52,507 nucleotides of DNA from Mangrovicoccus sp. HB161399 (GCF_013184745.1 NZ_JAATVU010000040.1:1-52507); one strand, 5' to 3'. Shown: positions 33,462-42,421, counted from the first letter of the stretch. Made by a program: numbers and translations. The notes: generated from the sequence alone by a model not told the origin.

Positions 33462-33636
33462 GCGTGATCCCGGCGGAGGGCATGCGGTGTCCCCCGAAAG
33501 CCTGCCCTGCCGCTGGTCTCACGCTTCTCCCCCGTGCCTGTTCCGCCCTGGCCTCCGGTCCAGGGCGGATGTCGTTCCGGCGGCGCGCCCCGGCAGAAGA
33601 AAGCCGCGCGGAACGGCAGGTTCCGCGCGGCTTTTC
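33462..33636 (+). ncRNA. Candidate stress-induced small RNA
   Basis: This is a proposal. An EcfG-like promoter ends at 33455 and a strong terminator closes at about 33635. The span of roughly 170 nt has no credible reading frame, contains a perfect 9-bp hairpin (CCGCCCTGG at 33543 and CCAGGGCGG at 33560) and an unpaired C-rich run, CTTCTCCCCC, that could pair with ribosome binding sites. The terminator is also used by csbD from the other side, which weakens the case. Confidence 0.3.
33601..33636. terminator. Strong bidirectional intrinsic terminator
   Basis: AAGCCGCGCGGAAC and GTTCCGCGCGGCTT form a perfect 14-bp stem around GGCAG. The plus strand continues with TT then CC; the minus strand continues with TCTTCT. 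It ends csbD on the minus strand, 26 bp after the stop, and can end any plus-strand transcript. Confidence 0.8.
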
Positions 33637-33661
33637 CGCATCTTGGGGAAGGGGTGTCCGG

Positions 33662-33862
33662 TCAGGACGCCTTCTTCAGGAACTCGTCGATCTTGGTTTC
33701 GGCCTCGTCCTTGGCCAGGCCGTATTTCTCCTGAAGGATGCCCTTGAGCTCCTCGCGGTCGCCCTTGGCGCGGGTCACGTCATCTTCGGTGAGCTTGCCC
33801 CACTCCTGCATGACCTTGCCCTTCCATTGGCCCCAGTTGCCTTCAACGATATCCCAGTTCAT
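33662..33862 (-). CDS. CsbD family stress protein
   Basis: A 66-residue hydrophilic helical protein. The opening MNWDIVEGNWGQWKGKV and the repeat-like WGKLTEDDVTRAKGDREELKG segment are the CsbD signature. Members are strongly induced general stress proteins, controlled by sigma-B in Bacillus; the molecular role is not known. AAGGAGAG precedes the ATG. A perfect EcfG-type promoter lies upstream and a strong terminator downstream, so it is a compact single-gene unit. Confidence 0.9.
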   Translation of the reverse strand: MNWDIVEGNWGQWKGKVMQEWGKLTEDDVTRAKGDREELKGILQEKYGLAKDEAETKIDEFLKKAS

Positions 33863-33895
33863 GGGTCTCTCCTTTTCTGGCTGCTTCGGGGAGAC

Positions 33896-33920
33896 AACGC
33901 GGAAAGGGCCGCTGCGTTCC
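33896..33920 (-). promoter_or_regulatory. EcfG-type promoter of csbD-like gene
   Basis: On the minus strand GGAAC (33920-33916), 16 bp and CGTT (33899-33896) match the EcfG consensus exactly. The -10 element is about 35 bp upstream of the ATG. Confidence 0.7.
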
Positions 33921-33955
33921 GGGACGCACGGTTTCGTCAGGTGCCGCGAGCGCGC

Positions 33956-35560
33956 TCAGGTGCCGAAGCCGCGGTCCGCCGCCGGGCGCCAGGTGTGGGA
34001 GTCGAGCACCGCCGGGTCGGTATCCACCGCGTCCCAGTCGCGGGTGATCTCGAAATGCACCGGCTCGTCCTCCATCCACAGTGCATGGGTCAGCCCGTGG
34101 ATCAAGGGCGGCAGTCCGTAGCGCAGGCCAGACAGGGAGGCGCCGGAATGCGCGTTCGTCACGGTCGCGCCGTAGTTGAAGCAGTAGATGTTGTTCAGCA
34201 CCGGCGTCTGCCCCTCGACTTTCTCGCGGAAGCGCAGGTCGCGGGTCAGGTACGGGTAGGTGATCAGCCAGGTATCGGGCAGCCCCTCGGGCGGCTGGTA
34301 CACGTCCTTCCACAGCAGGATGTTGCCGGCGAAGGGACGCAGCTCCGGCCTGTTATGCGCGTCGATGGAGAAGCCGCAGCCGATGAAGACATGGTCGAAG
34401 AGATGCACCGTGCCGTCGCTGGCGGTGATCTCGACCTTGTCGCCGATCATCCGCGCCCCGGTCCAGGTGGCGCCGGGATGCAGCGCGAAGGCATCGAAGG
34501 CGGCGCAGCGGTCGACGCCGTCCTGAGTCGGCGGCTGGCCGTAGGTGAAGATCGTCTGGATCCAGCGCCATTTCTCCTCGTCGGTCATCGAGGCGAAATG
34601 GCGGAGATAGCCTGACTTCTCCAGGTAGCGGAAGGCGTTGGAACTGAGCACCTGCTTGCGCCGCATGAAGAGCGTGACTGCCCCGGCGCCGAGTTCCAGC
34701 AGATCCGCTGCGCGGTCCCAGGCGGTTGCCCCGGCACCCAGCACGGCGATGTCCCGGCCGCTCCAATCCAGGCTGTCGACATCGTCGGTGCAGAGCGTAT
34801 AGGCCGAGACGGGCAGATTCTGCCGCACGAAATCCGGCACGTACCAGTCGCCCATGCCCTCGATCCCGGTGGCAAGCACCACCTTGCGCGCCAGCACGCT
34901 GTCCCCGTCCGCCAGCCGCACGCGGACAAGGCCGTTCTCGTCCTCGAAGCCCGCGGCATCGGCCTCGTTCCTGACCGGCAGGCTCAGTGCCGCGCGGAAC
35001 CATTCCAAATAGGCGTGCCAGAGCTGGCGCGGCCATTTGTCGAGCGCCTCCCAGCCCTCCTCGCCATAGACCGCCTCGAACCAGCTGCGCCCGGCAAGCG
35101 AGGGCATGCCAAGCTCCGGCCCTCCGACATGCTTGGGCGAGCGCAGCGTCCACATCCGCGAATAGGTGATCCAGGGGCCCTCGCGGCCCTTCGGCGCGCG
35201 GTCGAGGATCAGGAAATTGCCGACCTTCTCCTGCAGCAGTCCGTGCCCGACCGACAGCCCGCATTGGCCGCCGCCGACGATCACCACGTCATAGAGATGC
35301 TCGCCCGAAGGGGCCGCGCGCGGGATCACCCATTGGTCCTTGGGATAGAGCAGGACCTCCAGATCGTGATGCACGCGTGCGGTCAGGGCGGCGAGCCGCG
35401 CCTCGCAATCGGGCAGGGGCAGAAGGTCGAATTTCGGGCGCAGCCCGGTCCGGAGGCCTTCATGATCCAGGGCCGTCATCGCGATCAGGCGCTCGCGCAA
35501 GCCGTTGAAATCCGGGGTTTCCACCGTCCATCCGGTTTCGAGAACACGCGTCTCACCCAT
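33956..35560 (-). CDS. Flavin-containing monooxygenase-like NAD(P)-binding protein
   Basis: A protein of about 534 residues. An N-terminal helical extension of about 95 residues precedes the FAD-binding motif VVIVGGGQCGLSVG; the NADPH-binding motif AVLGAGATAWDRA lies in the middle and an ATGIEGM-type segment links the two. The family includes flavin monooxygenases and ornithine or Baeyer-Villiger type enzymes. I chose the ATG at 35560 because GATGAGG lies 6 bp upstream; the frame extends to a GTG at 35587. It diverges from the ABC transporter operon, so it probably oxidises the imported compound or a derivative. Confidence 0.83.
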   Translation of the reverse strand: MGETRVLETGWTVETPDFNGLRERLIAMTALDHEGLRTGLRPKFDLLPLPDCEARLAALTARVHHDLEVLLYPKDQWVIPRAAPSGEHLYDVVIVGGGQCGLSVGHGLLQEKVGNFLILDRAPKGREGPWITYSRMWTLRSPKHVGGPELGMPSLAGRSWFEAVYGEEGWEALDKWPRQLWHAYLEWFRAALSLPVRNEADAAGFEDENGLVRVRLADGDSVLARKVVLATGIEGMGDWYVPDFVRQNLPVSAYTLCTDDVDSLDWSGRDIAVLGAGATAWDRAADLLELGAGAVTLFMRRKQVLSSNAFRYLEKSGYLRHFASMTDEEKWRWIQTIFTYGQPPTQDGVDRCAAFDAFALHPGATWTGARMIGDKVEITASDGTVHLFDHVFIGCGFSIDAHNRPELRPFAGNILLWKDVYQPPEGLPDTWLITYPYLTRDLRFREKVEGQTPVLNNIYCFNYGATVTNAHSGASLSGLRYGLPPLIHGLTHALWMEDEPVHFEITRDWDAVDTDPAVLDSHTWRPAADRGFGT

Positions 35561-35594
35561 ACCAAGCCTCATCTCGGGAATCTGCACAAGTCGC

Positions 35595-35616
35595 AGGCAT
35601 TCAGGCGGGAATGCCT
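35595..35616. promoter_or_regulatory. Dyad AGGCATTC-N6-GAATGCCT in divergent promoter region
   Basis: Perfect 8-bp arms around AGGCGG lie between the monooxygenase gene and the transporter operon. A TTGACA element for the minus strand lies just beyond (35628-35623), placing the dyad over the likely -10 region of the monooxygenase promoter, as for a repressor site. The DNA beside it (35625-35670) is unusually AT-rich for this genome. Confidence 0.5.
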
Positions 35617-35728
35617 CGGATGTGTCAAGAATTATCTTTACAAATATATCACCAGAATTTCACAACGGAGATGTTCGAATCGTCCGGGGCGGAGAAAGCC
35701 GCGGACCGGAAAAACAGGGATGGCAGAC

Positions 35729-36901
35729 ATGACGCAGAAGACAGGGATCACCCGGCGCGGCGCATTGAAGATGGGGCTCGGCAGCGTGGCCGCCGCAGGT
35801 CTGATGGCCCGGCCGATCTTCGCCCAGGGCGCGCCGGTCCGCATCGCGCTGGCCGCGCCGATGACCGGCGACTCGGCCTCGATGGGGCTGAACGCGCAGC
35901 GCGGCGCCGAGGCGGCGATGAAGCTGATCGAGGCGGCGGGCGGGCCGTCCGTGACCTTCGACATCTTCGACGACATGGGCCAGCCGCGCGAGGCCGCCTC
36001 GGTCGCGCGCCGCATCGCGGATTCGGGCGATTACGACCTGGTGGTCGGCCACGTGAACAGCTCCTGCACGCTGGCGGCGATGCCGATCTATTCAGACTAC
36101 GAAATCCCGGTGCTCTGCGGCTCCTCCTCGAACTCGCAGGTGACGGAGTCGGGCTGGGACAACATCGTGCGGATGACGATCCGCGACGATTACGGCGCGC
36201 AGCAGTATTCGGCCTTCGCGGTCAACAACCTCGGCAAGAAGAAGATGGCGATCCTCTTCGCCAATGACGATTACGGCCGGGGCCTGCGCGACAAGATGAT
36301 GGTGGCCGCCGATGCGCTCGGCGCCGAGGTCGTGGCCGAGGCGGGCTTCACCCCGAATCTCGACAAGGATTTCTCGTCGATCGTCAGCCAGTTCAGGAAC
36401 GCGGGCGCCGAGGCCTTCATGCTGAACTGCAACTATACCGAGGGCGGTCTCTTCCTCGGCCAGGCCAAGTCGGCGGGGGTCGAGGGCATCGCCACGGTCG
36501 GTCCGGATTCGCTGCTCTACAACGAATATATCGAGCTGGCGCAGGGCGCGGCCGAGGGCAGCTACATCCTCGCCGCCTACGACCCCTATGCCGATAGCGA
36601 CACCACCCAGGCCTTCATGTCGGGCTTCCGCGAGGCCTATGACGCGCTGCCGAGCCAGGTCGCGGTCTTCACCTCCGACCTGTTCATCCTAGCCCACCAG
36701 CTGATGGCTGCCGGATCGACCCCGAAGACGCTGATCGGCGACATCAAGGGCACCGAGTTCGTGGGCGTCGGCGGGACCTATCACTGGGATGCCAAGGGCG
36801 ACGTCAAGGATCGCACCTTCGCGGTGATCACCGTCAAGGACGGCAAGTTCGCGTCCACCGGCGCGGCCGTCGACGAAACCGGGCTCGACGCGCTGCGCTG
36901 A
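35729..36901 (+). CDS. ABC transporter substrate-binding protein, branched-chain amino acid type
   Basis: A 390-residue periplasmic binding protein of the Peripla_BP_6 (LivJ/amide) family. A twin-arginine-like signal (TRRGALKMGLGSVAAAGL) ends near FAQGA. The mature part shows VRIALAAPMTGDSASMG, the hinge region VVGHVNSSCTLAAMPIYSDYEIPVL-like (GHVNSSCTLAAM) and a late TSDLFILAHQLM. I prefer the ATG at 35729 because AGGGA is well placed; another ATG lies at 35720. It heads an operon with livHMGF and ureide/imide-type enzymes, so the ligand may be a cyclic amide or its amino acid. Confidence 0.88.
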   Translation: MTQKTGITRRGALKMGLGSVAAAGLMARPIFAQGAPVRIALAAPMTGDSASMGLNAQRGAEAAMKLIEAAGGPSVTFDIFDDMGQPREAASVARRIADSGDYDLVVGHVNSSCTLAAMPIYSDYEIPVLCGSSSNSQVTESGWDNIVRMTIRDDYGAQQYSAFAVNNLGKKKMAILFANDDYGRGLRDKMMVAADALGAEVVAEAGFTPNLDKDFSSIVSQFRNAGAEAFMLNCNYTEGGLFLGQAKSAGVEGIATVGPDSLLYNEYIELAQGAAEGSYILAAYDPYADSDTTQAFMSGFREAYDALPSQVAVFTSDLFILAHQLMAAGSTPKTLIGDIKGTEFVGVGGTYHWDAKGDVKDRTFAVITVKDGKFASTGAAVDETGLDALR

Positions 36902-36972
36902 GTCTCCGGGCCGGCGGGGGCTCCCAGCCCCGCCGGTTGCCCTTCCATCGCCCGTGACGCGGAGGCCCCCGC

Positions 36973-37848
36973 TTGGACTACTACCTGGAGCAGCTCTCGA
37001 ACGGCATCGCCGTCGGCAGCATCTACGCGCTGATCGCCCTCGGCTACAGCCTGGTCTATTCGATCCTCAACCTGATCAACTTCGCCCATGGCTACGTAAT
37101 CATGGTCGGGGCCTTCGTCGCGCTGGCGCTGCTGCAGGCGGGCCTCCCGGCGATCCCGGCAATCTTCCTGGCCTGCTGCGCGGGCGCGCTGATCGCCATG
37201 GGGGTCGAACGCATAGCCTACCGCCCGGTGCGCCATTCCAACCGGATCGTGCCGATGATCTCGGCGCTCGGCGCAGGTCTCGTTCTGGCGGCGGGCGCGC
37301 AGCTGATCTGGGGACCCGAGGTCCATGCCTTCCCGCAGCTGATCCCGCGCGTGCCGGTGGAAATCGGCGGCGTCACGCTGTCCTCGCAGTCGCTGATCAT
37401 CCTGGCGATCTCGCTGGTGCTGGTGGCTGCGGCCTCGTGGTTCCTGCACCGCACCCGCTTCGGCATCGCCGCGCAATGCGTCTGCCAGGACCTGGCGACG
37501 GCGCAGCTGATGGGCATCCCGGTCAATCTGATCATCGTCGCGGTCTATGCGATCGGCGGCTTCCTCGGGGTCGCGGGCGCCGTGCTGTTCGCGATGTATT
37601 TCAACGCGGTCTTCATCCAGATGGGGCTCCTGGCCACGACCAAGGCCTGGGCGGCCGCCATGCTGGGCGGGATCGGCAGCTTCTCGGGCGCGTTCTGGGG
37701 CGGCATCCTGCTGGGCCTCGCCGAGACCGCCGCGGTAATGACTGCCGGATCGGCCTATCGCGACGGGGTGAGCCTCGCGATCATCGTCCTCGTGCTGCTC
37801 CTGAAGCCGAACGGGCTTTTCGGCACGGCCTCGGCGGAGCGGTCCTGA
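36973..37848 (+). CDS. livH: Branched-chain amino acid-type ABC permease LivH
   Basis: A 291-residue inner membrane permease with about eight helices. It opens at a TTG codon preceded by GGAGG. Family segments are GSIYALIALGYSLVYSILNLINFAHG near the start (core GYSLVYSILNLINFAHG) and GGIGSFSGAFWGGILLG near the end. It pairs with LivM to form the membrane channel. The LivM gene follows after 1 bp. Confidence 0.9.
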   Translation: MDYYLEQLSNGIAVGSIYALIALGYSLVYSILNLINFAHGYVIMVGAFVALALLQAGLPAIPAIFLACCAGALIAMGVERIAYRPVRHSNRIVPMISALGAGLVLAAGAQLIWGPEVHAFPQLIPRVPVEIGGVTLSSQSLIILAISLVLVAAASWFLHRTRFGIAAQCVCQDLATAQLMGIPVNLIIVAVYAIGGFLGVAGAVLFAMYFNAVFIQMGLLATTKAWAAAMLGGIGSFSGAFWGGILLGLAETAAVMTAGSAYRDGVSLAIIVLVLLLKPNGLFGTASAERS

Positions 37849-37849
37849 C

Positions 37850-38851
37850 ATGGCGATGACCGAGACCTTCCGCACGCCTTTCACGGTGAAGTTCGGCCCC
37901 TGGCTGTTCCTGATCCTGATGGCCTGCCTGCCGCTGGTCCTGCCTGGACGGTTCTGGCTGCATATCTTCTCGCTGACGATGATCTACGCGATCTTCGTGC
38001 TGGGCCAGAATGTCGTCACCGGCTGGGCGGGGATGCTGACGCTGGGCCAGGCGGCCTTCGTCGGCATGGGCGCCTATGCCTCGGTGCTGCTGACCATGCA
38101 GGCCGGGCTGTCCTGGCCGCTGGCTTTCCTGGCCTCCGGCGTCATCTGCGCCGCCTGCGGGGCGGCGCTGGCGCTGCCATGCCTGCGGGTGAAGGCGGAT
38201 TTCCTGTCGCTTGTCACCATCGCCTTCAACCAGATCTTCTTCATGGTCGCGAACAACTGGATGGAGCTGACCCGCGGGCCGATGGGCATTCCGGGCGTGC
38301 CCTCGATGCAGATCCTCGGCTGGAAGGCGCGGTCGTCTTCGGACCAGTTCTGGCTCATCCTCGGCGTCGCCGCGATCCTGTTCTTCCTCGTGGCGCGGCT
38401 GATGCACGGGCAGCTCGGCCGGACAATGAAGATGATCCGCGACGACGAGGTGGCGGCGGGCGCATTGGGCGTGAACGTCACCGGCTACAAGGTGTTGGCC
38501 TTCGCCATCGGCTGCGGGGTCTGCGGGCTCGGCGGCAGCCTCTACGGCCATTACATGCGCTTCGTCTCGCCCGACATGTTCAAGCTCGAGGAGTCGCTTT
38601 TGATCATGCAGATGGCGATCCTCGGCGGGCTGGCCTCGATGCCGGGCTGCGCGCTCGGCGCCTTCCTGATGATCATGATCCCCGAGGCGCTGCGCTCCTC
38701 CGAGCCCTGGCTGATCACCATCCGTCCGGGCGTGGCCGGGGCGACGCTGGTGGCGCTGATGATCTGGCGGCCGAACGGGCTCCTGGGCTTCGGGCAGATG
38801 CCGCGCTCGATCCGGCGGCTGCTGCGGCTGGAGAAGGAGGCGCGGCCATGA
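37850..38851 (+). CDS. livM: Branched-chain amino acid-type ABC permease LivM
   Basis: A 333-residue inner membrane permease with about ten helices. Family segments are GQNVVTGWAGMLTLGQAAFVG, RTMKMIRDDEVAAGALGVNV and the GGLASMPGCALGAF loop. It forms the channel with LivH. The stop overlaps the LivG start (ATGA). The EAA-like loop (KMIRDDEVAAGALG) contacts the ATPase subunits. Confidence 0.9.
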   Translation: MAMTETFRTPFTVKFGPWLFLILMACLPLVLPGRFWLHIFSLTMIYAIFVLGQNVVTGWAGMLTLGQAAFVGMGAYASVLLTMQAGLSWPLAFLASGVICAACGAALALPCLRVKADFLSLVTIAFNQIFFMVANNWMELTRGPMGIPGVPSMQILGWKARSSSDQFWLILGVAAILFFLVARLMHGQLGRTMKMIRDDEVAAGALGVNVTGYKVLAFAIGCGVCGLGGSLYGHYMRFVSPDMFKLEESLLIMQMAILGGLASMPGCALGAFLMIMIPEALRSSEPWLITIRPGVAGATLVALMIWRPNGLLGFGQMPRSIRRLLRLEKEARP

Positions 38852-39615
38852 GCCTGCTGGAATGCCGGGACATTTCGCGCAGCTTCTTCGGCGTGAAGGC
38901 GCTCGACGGCGTGTCGCTTTCCGTCGCCGAGGGAGAGACGCTGGGCATCATCGGGCCGAACGGCTCGGGCAAGACGACGCTGTTCAACATCATCTCGGGG
39001 CTCGACCGCAGCCATGAGGGCCGGGTCACGCTCGGCGGCCGAGACATCACGACGGCGCGGCCGCACCGGATCGTCGGTCACGGCCTGGTGCGCACCTTCC
39101 AGAACCTGCGGCTCTTCAAGGGCATGACCGCGCTGGAAAACGTCGTCTCCGGCGGGCATTCGCGCAGCTACAAGGGGCTGGCGGGCCAGGTTCTGGGCCT
39201 GCCCGCGATGCGCCGCTCGGAGGACGAGCTCGAGATGCGCGCCCGCGCCTGCCTGGCCGAGGTGGGGCTTGCGGGCTACGAGGAGGCCTCGCCCGCCGAG
39301 ATGTCCTATGGGCAGACCAAGCGGCTGGAGCTGGCGCGCGCGCTCAATGCCGAGCCGAAGATCCTGCTCTTGGACGAGCCGACGGCGGGGATGAACGACG
39401 TGCAGGCTGCCGAGATCCTCGGACTGGTGGCGCGGGTGCGCGACCGCCACGGGCTGACGCTGATCGTGATCGAGCACAACGTGCCGGTCCTGTCGCGCTT
39501 CGCCGGGCGGATCGTGGTGCTGGACGCGGGCCGCAAGCTGGTCGAGGGGCGTCCCGAAGAGGTCACCAGGGATGCGCGCGTGATCGAAGCCTATCTGGGG
39601 GCGGGTGCCGAATGA
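38848..39615 (+). CDS. livG: ABC transporter ATP-binding protein LivG
   Basis: A 255-residue ATPase. Walker A is GPNGSGKTT, the signature is in MSYGQTKRLELARAL (YGQ replaces the common SGG), and Walker B is KILLLDEPTAGM, followed by the switch His in IVIEHNV. The C-terminal LVEGRPEEVTRDARVIEAYLG tail is typical of LivG. Start and stop overlap the neighbours by 4 bp on each side. Confidence 0.92.
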   Translation: MSLLECRDISRSFFGVKALDGVSLSVAEGETLGIIGPNGSGKTTLFNIISGLDRSHEGRVTLGGRDITTARPHRIVGHGLVRTFQNLRLFKGMTALENVVSGGHSRSYKGLAGQVLGLPAMRRSEDELEMRARACLAEVGLAGYEEASPAEMSYGQTKRLELARALNAEPKILLLDEPTAGMNDVQAAEILGLVARVRDRHGLTLIVIEHNVPVLSRFAGRIVVLDAGRKLVEGRPEEVTRDARVIEAYLGAGAE

Positions 39616-40313
39616 CCCTGAGCATGACCAATGTCACCGCGGGCTACGGCGACCGGATGATCCTCAACGGGCTCGACCTCGATATCGCGCCGGGCCAGCG
39701 GATTTCCCTGATCGGCCATAACGGCGCCGGGAAAAGCACGATCCTGAAGGCGATCACCGGGCAGATCCCGGTGAAGGGCGGCGAGATCCGCTTCGATGGC
39801 GCGCCGATGAAGGGACTCGCCCCCGAGGCCCGCGTCCGTCACGGCATCGTCCAGGTTCCCGCCGGGCGGCACGTCTTCCCGCAGCTCTCGGTCGAGAAGA
39901 ACCTGCGCGTCGGCGCCTTCACCCGCTCCGACCGGGCCGAGATCGAGCGCGATCTCGACCGCTACATGGAGAAATTCCCCGTCCTGCGCGCCAAGGCCAG
40001 GCGGCCTGCGGGCACGCTGTCGGGCGGCGAGCAGCAGCTTCTGGCCGTCGCCCGCGCGCTGATGGGGCGGCCCCGGCTCCTGCTGGTCGACGAGCCGTCG
40101 CTCGGGCTTTCGCCGGTGATGGTGGACGAGGTGTTCTCCTATCTTGGCTCGCTCACCGGCGTCTCGGTCGTGCTGGCCGAACAGAACGTGCGCATGGCGC
40201 TGAAGGTCACCGAGGAGGCGGTGGTGCTGTCGCAGGGCGCGATCCAGCACCGGATGGGCGCGGACCGGCTGATGCAGGATGCAGAGTTCCGCCGCTCCTA
40301 TCTCGGCGGCTGA
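39612..40313 (+). CDS. livF: ABC transporter ATP-binding protein LivF
   Basis: A 233-residue ATPase. Walker A is GHNGAGKST, the signature LSGGEQQLLAVARAL, Walker B RLLLVDEPSLGL and the switch region is VLAEQNV, with Gln-Asn as usual for LivF. It powers uptake together with LivG. The racemase gene follows after 74 bp with its own ribosome binding site (GAAGG), so the operon probably continues. Confidence 0.92.
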   Translation: MTLSMTNVTAGYGDRMILNGLDLDIAPGQRISLIGHNGAGKSTILKAITGQIPVKGGEIRFDGAPMKGLAPEARVRHGIVQVPAGRHVFPQLSVEKNLRVGAFTRSDRAEIERDLDRYMEKFPVLRAKARRPAGTLSGGEQQLLAVARALMGRPRLLLVDEPSLGLSPVMVDEVFSYLGSLTGVSVVLAEQNVRMALKVTEEAVVLSQGAIQHRMGADRLMQDAEFRRSYLGG

Positions 40314-40387
40314 GGCCGCAGGACAATGACAAAGGCAAGGCCCCGGCAGAGCAGGCGGCCGGGACACGAAGGAAGGTTTCCCGAGAG

Positions 40388-41056
40388 ATGAAGATTGCGG
40401 TTCTCAACCCCAACAGCTCGGAGGCGGTGACGCGTTCGATGGCGGCCTGCCTCGAGGGGCTGCAGGCGCTGACCGGCCACCGGATCGAGTGCCACACGCT
40501 CGAGGGCGCTCCGATCGGCATCGAAAGCGATGCCGATGTCGCGCTGGTCGCGCCGATGGTGGAGGACTGGGTGCGCACGCATGAGGCGGATGCCTATGTC
40601 GTCGCCTGCTTCTCCGATCCGGGGCTGGCGGCGGCGCGCAAGGCAGTGGCGGCGCCGGTCTTCGGCATTGCGGAATCCGCCTATGTCCGCGCGCTGGTGC
40701 TGGGCGAACGCTTCGGCGTGATCTCGCTGGGCCCGTCCTCCATCGCGCGGCACCGCGCCATGATCGAGCGTCTGGGGCTGATCGCGCGGCTCGGCGGCGA
40801 CCGGGCGGTGGACATGTCGGTGGCCGAGGCCAATGATGCCGAGGCGGCGCGCGCCGCCGTGCGCAGGGTGGCAAGGGCGCTCCGGGACGAGGACGGAGCG
40901 GAGGTGCTGATCCTCGGCTGTGCCGGCATGGGGCAGCAGCGCGGGCCGCTGCAGGCGGAAACCGGCTGCATCGTCGTCGATCCGGTGCAGGCCGCGGTCT
41001 CGGACGCGGTGCAGGCGCTCGACATGAACTACGTGAAAGGAGCGGTCCATGCTTGA
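40388..41056 (+). CDS. Asp/Glu/hydantoin racemase family protein
   Basis: A 222-residue cofactor-independent racemase. The two catalytic Cys are present, Cys74 in VACFSDPG and Cys178 in ILGCAGM, and the opening IAVLNPNSSEAVT is typical of hydantoin racemases. It would interconvert enantiomers of a hydantoin or similar cyclic compound before hydrolysis. The stop overlaps the amidohydrolase gene by 8 bp. The adjoining cyclic amidohydrolase supports a hydantoin-like or ureide substrate. Confidence 0.85.
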   Translation: MKIAVLNPNSSEAVTRSMAACLEGLQALTGHRIECHTLEGAPIGIESDADVALVAPMVEDWVRTHEADAYVVACFSDPGLAAARKAVAAPVFGIAESAYVRALVLGERFGVISLGPSSIARHRAMIERLGLIARLGGDRAVDMSVAEANDAEAARAAVRRVARALRDEDGAEVLILGCAGMGQQRGPLQAETGCIVVDPVQAAVSDAVQALDMNYVKGAVHA

Positions 41057-42410
41057 CCGTGTGGTGAAGGGCACCGTCGTCGCGGCGGAGGCCACCATCG
41101 AGAACGGCTGGGTCGGCATCGCCGGCGGCCGGATTGCCGCCATCGGGCAGGGCACCCCGCCGGCTGCCGCCGAGACCGACGACTACCGGACCGCGCTGAT
41201 CCTGCCCGGCGCCGTCGATGGCCAGACCCACGCCACCAGCTGCAAGGGCCTGCCGGGCATCGCCGATACCACCGCCTCGGCTATTGCCGGCGGCGTCACG
41301 ACGCTGGTCGACATGCCCTATGACAATCCGCTGCCGCTAGACCGGCCGGAACGCTGGGACGACAAGGCCGCCGCCGTGGCCGGACATGCTCATGCCGACA
41401 TGGCTTTCTACGCCACGGCCACGCGCGAGACCGGCACGGCCCATGTGGCCGAGCTGGTGGCGAAAGGCGCCGTCGCCTTCAAGATCTCCTCCTTCGAGTC
41501 GAGCCCGACCCGGTTTCCGCGCATCGGCGAGGATCTGACGCTCGACCTCTTCGAGGCGTTGGCCGCCACCGATGTGCCGCTGGGGCTGCATAACGAGGAT
41601 CAGGAGATCGTGCTGGCCCGCATGGCGCGCGCCCGCGCCGCCGGGATCGAGGGCATCGAGGCGCATTCCACCTCGCGCCCGCCCGCGGCCGAGCTGGCCG
41701 CCACCGCGCAGTTCTATGCGCTCGGCCAGGCGGCCGGGGCCCATGCCCATCCGGTGCACCTGACCCTGGGCGAGGGCTTTGCGCTGACCGCCATGTTCGC
41801 CGCCACCGGCATGCGCGCGACGGGCGAGCTCTGCGTGCATTACCTGTGGTTCGACGCCGCCCGCGACGGCGCCGCCCATGGCGCGCGGATGAAGGTCAAC
41901 CCGCCGATCCGCCCCGGCGCCATCGAGGGGCTGTGGCAGGCGCTGGAGAGGGGCGAGGTCGCCTTCGTCTCCTCCGACCATTCGAGCTGGCCCATCGACA
42001 ACAAGCTGACCGCCTCGATCTTCGACGCGGGCGCGGGCATCCCCGGGCTCGAGACGCTGCTCCCGTCCTTCTTCACGCTGGCAAAGGTGCGCGGCCATGA
42101 TGCGGCGCGGATGGCGGCAGAGTACCTCTCGGCGCGTCCCGCGAAATTCTTCGGCATCGACGACCGGAAGGGCGCCATCGCCATCGGCCGCGAGGCCGAC
42201 CTCGCCGTGCTGGAGGAAGGCGCCTTCGTCTGGGACGAGGCCCAGGCGCATGACGGGCTTAACTGGAGCCCGTTCCACGGCGCCACCTTCGCCGCCCGCG
42301 TCGCGGCCAGCTATCTGCGCGGCACCCCTGCCTGGGACGGTGCCGCCATTCTCAACGCACCCGGATCGGGCCGTCTGGTGACGCGCGCGACCTCCGGCTG
42401 GTACGCCTGA
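41049..42410 (+). CDS. Cyclic amidohydrolase (dihydroorotase/hydantoinase/allantoinase superfamily)
   Basis: A 453-residue member of the amidohydrolase superfamily that opens cyclic amides. The carbamylated Lys is expected in VAFKISSFES; later metal ligands appear in LGLHNEDQ and HPVHLTLGEG, and the catalytic Asp in SSDHSSW. The first HxH metal motif is altered: Asp57-Gly-Gln59-Thr-His61 has Gln where the first His is usual. Either one metal site is changed or this is a distinct subfamily. It overlaps the racemase gene by 8 bp, and the DapA-like gene starts 11 bp after it. Substrate unknown; a hydantoin or ureide is likely. Confidence 0.82.
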   Translation: MLDRVVKGTVVAAEATIENGWVGIAGGRIAAIGQGTPPAAAETDDYRTALILPGAVDGQTHATSCKGLPGIADTTASAIAGGVTTLVDMPYDNPLPLDRPERWDDKAAAVAGHAHADMAFYATATRETGTAHVAELVAKGAVAFKISSFESSPTRFPRIGEDLTLDLFEALAATDVPLGLHNEDQEIVLARMARARAAGIEGIEAHSTSRPPAAELAATAQFYALGQAAGAHAHPVHLTLGEGFALTAMFAATGMRATGELCVHYLWFDAARDGAAHGARMKVNPPIRPGAIEGLWQALERGEVAFVSSDHSSWPIDNKLTASIFDAGAGIPGLETLLPSFFTLAKVRGHDAARMAAEYLSARPAKFFGIDDRKGAIAIGREADLAVLEEGAFVWDEAQAHDGLNWSPFHGATFAARVAASYLRGTPAWDGAAILNAPGSGRLVTRATSGWYA

Positions 42411-42421
42411 AGGACGGACCC

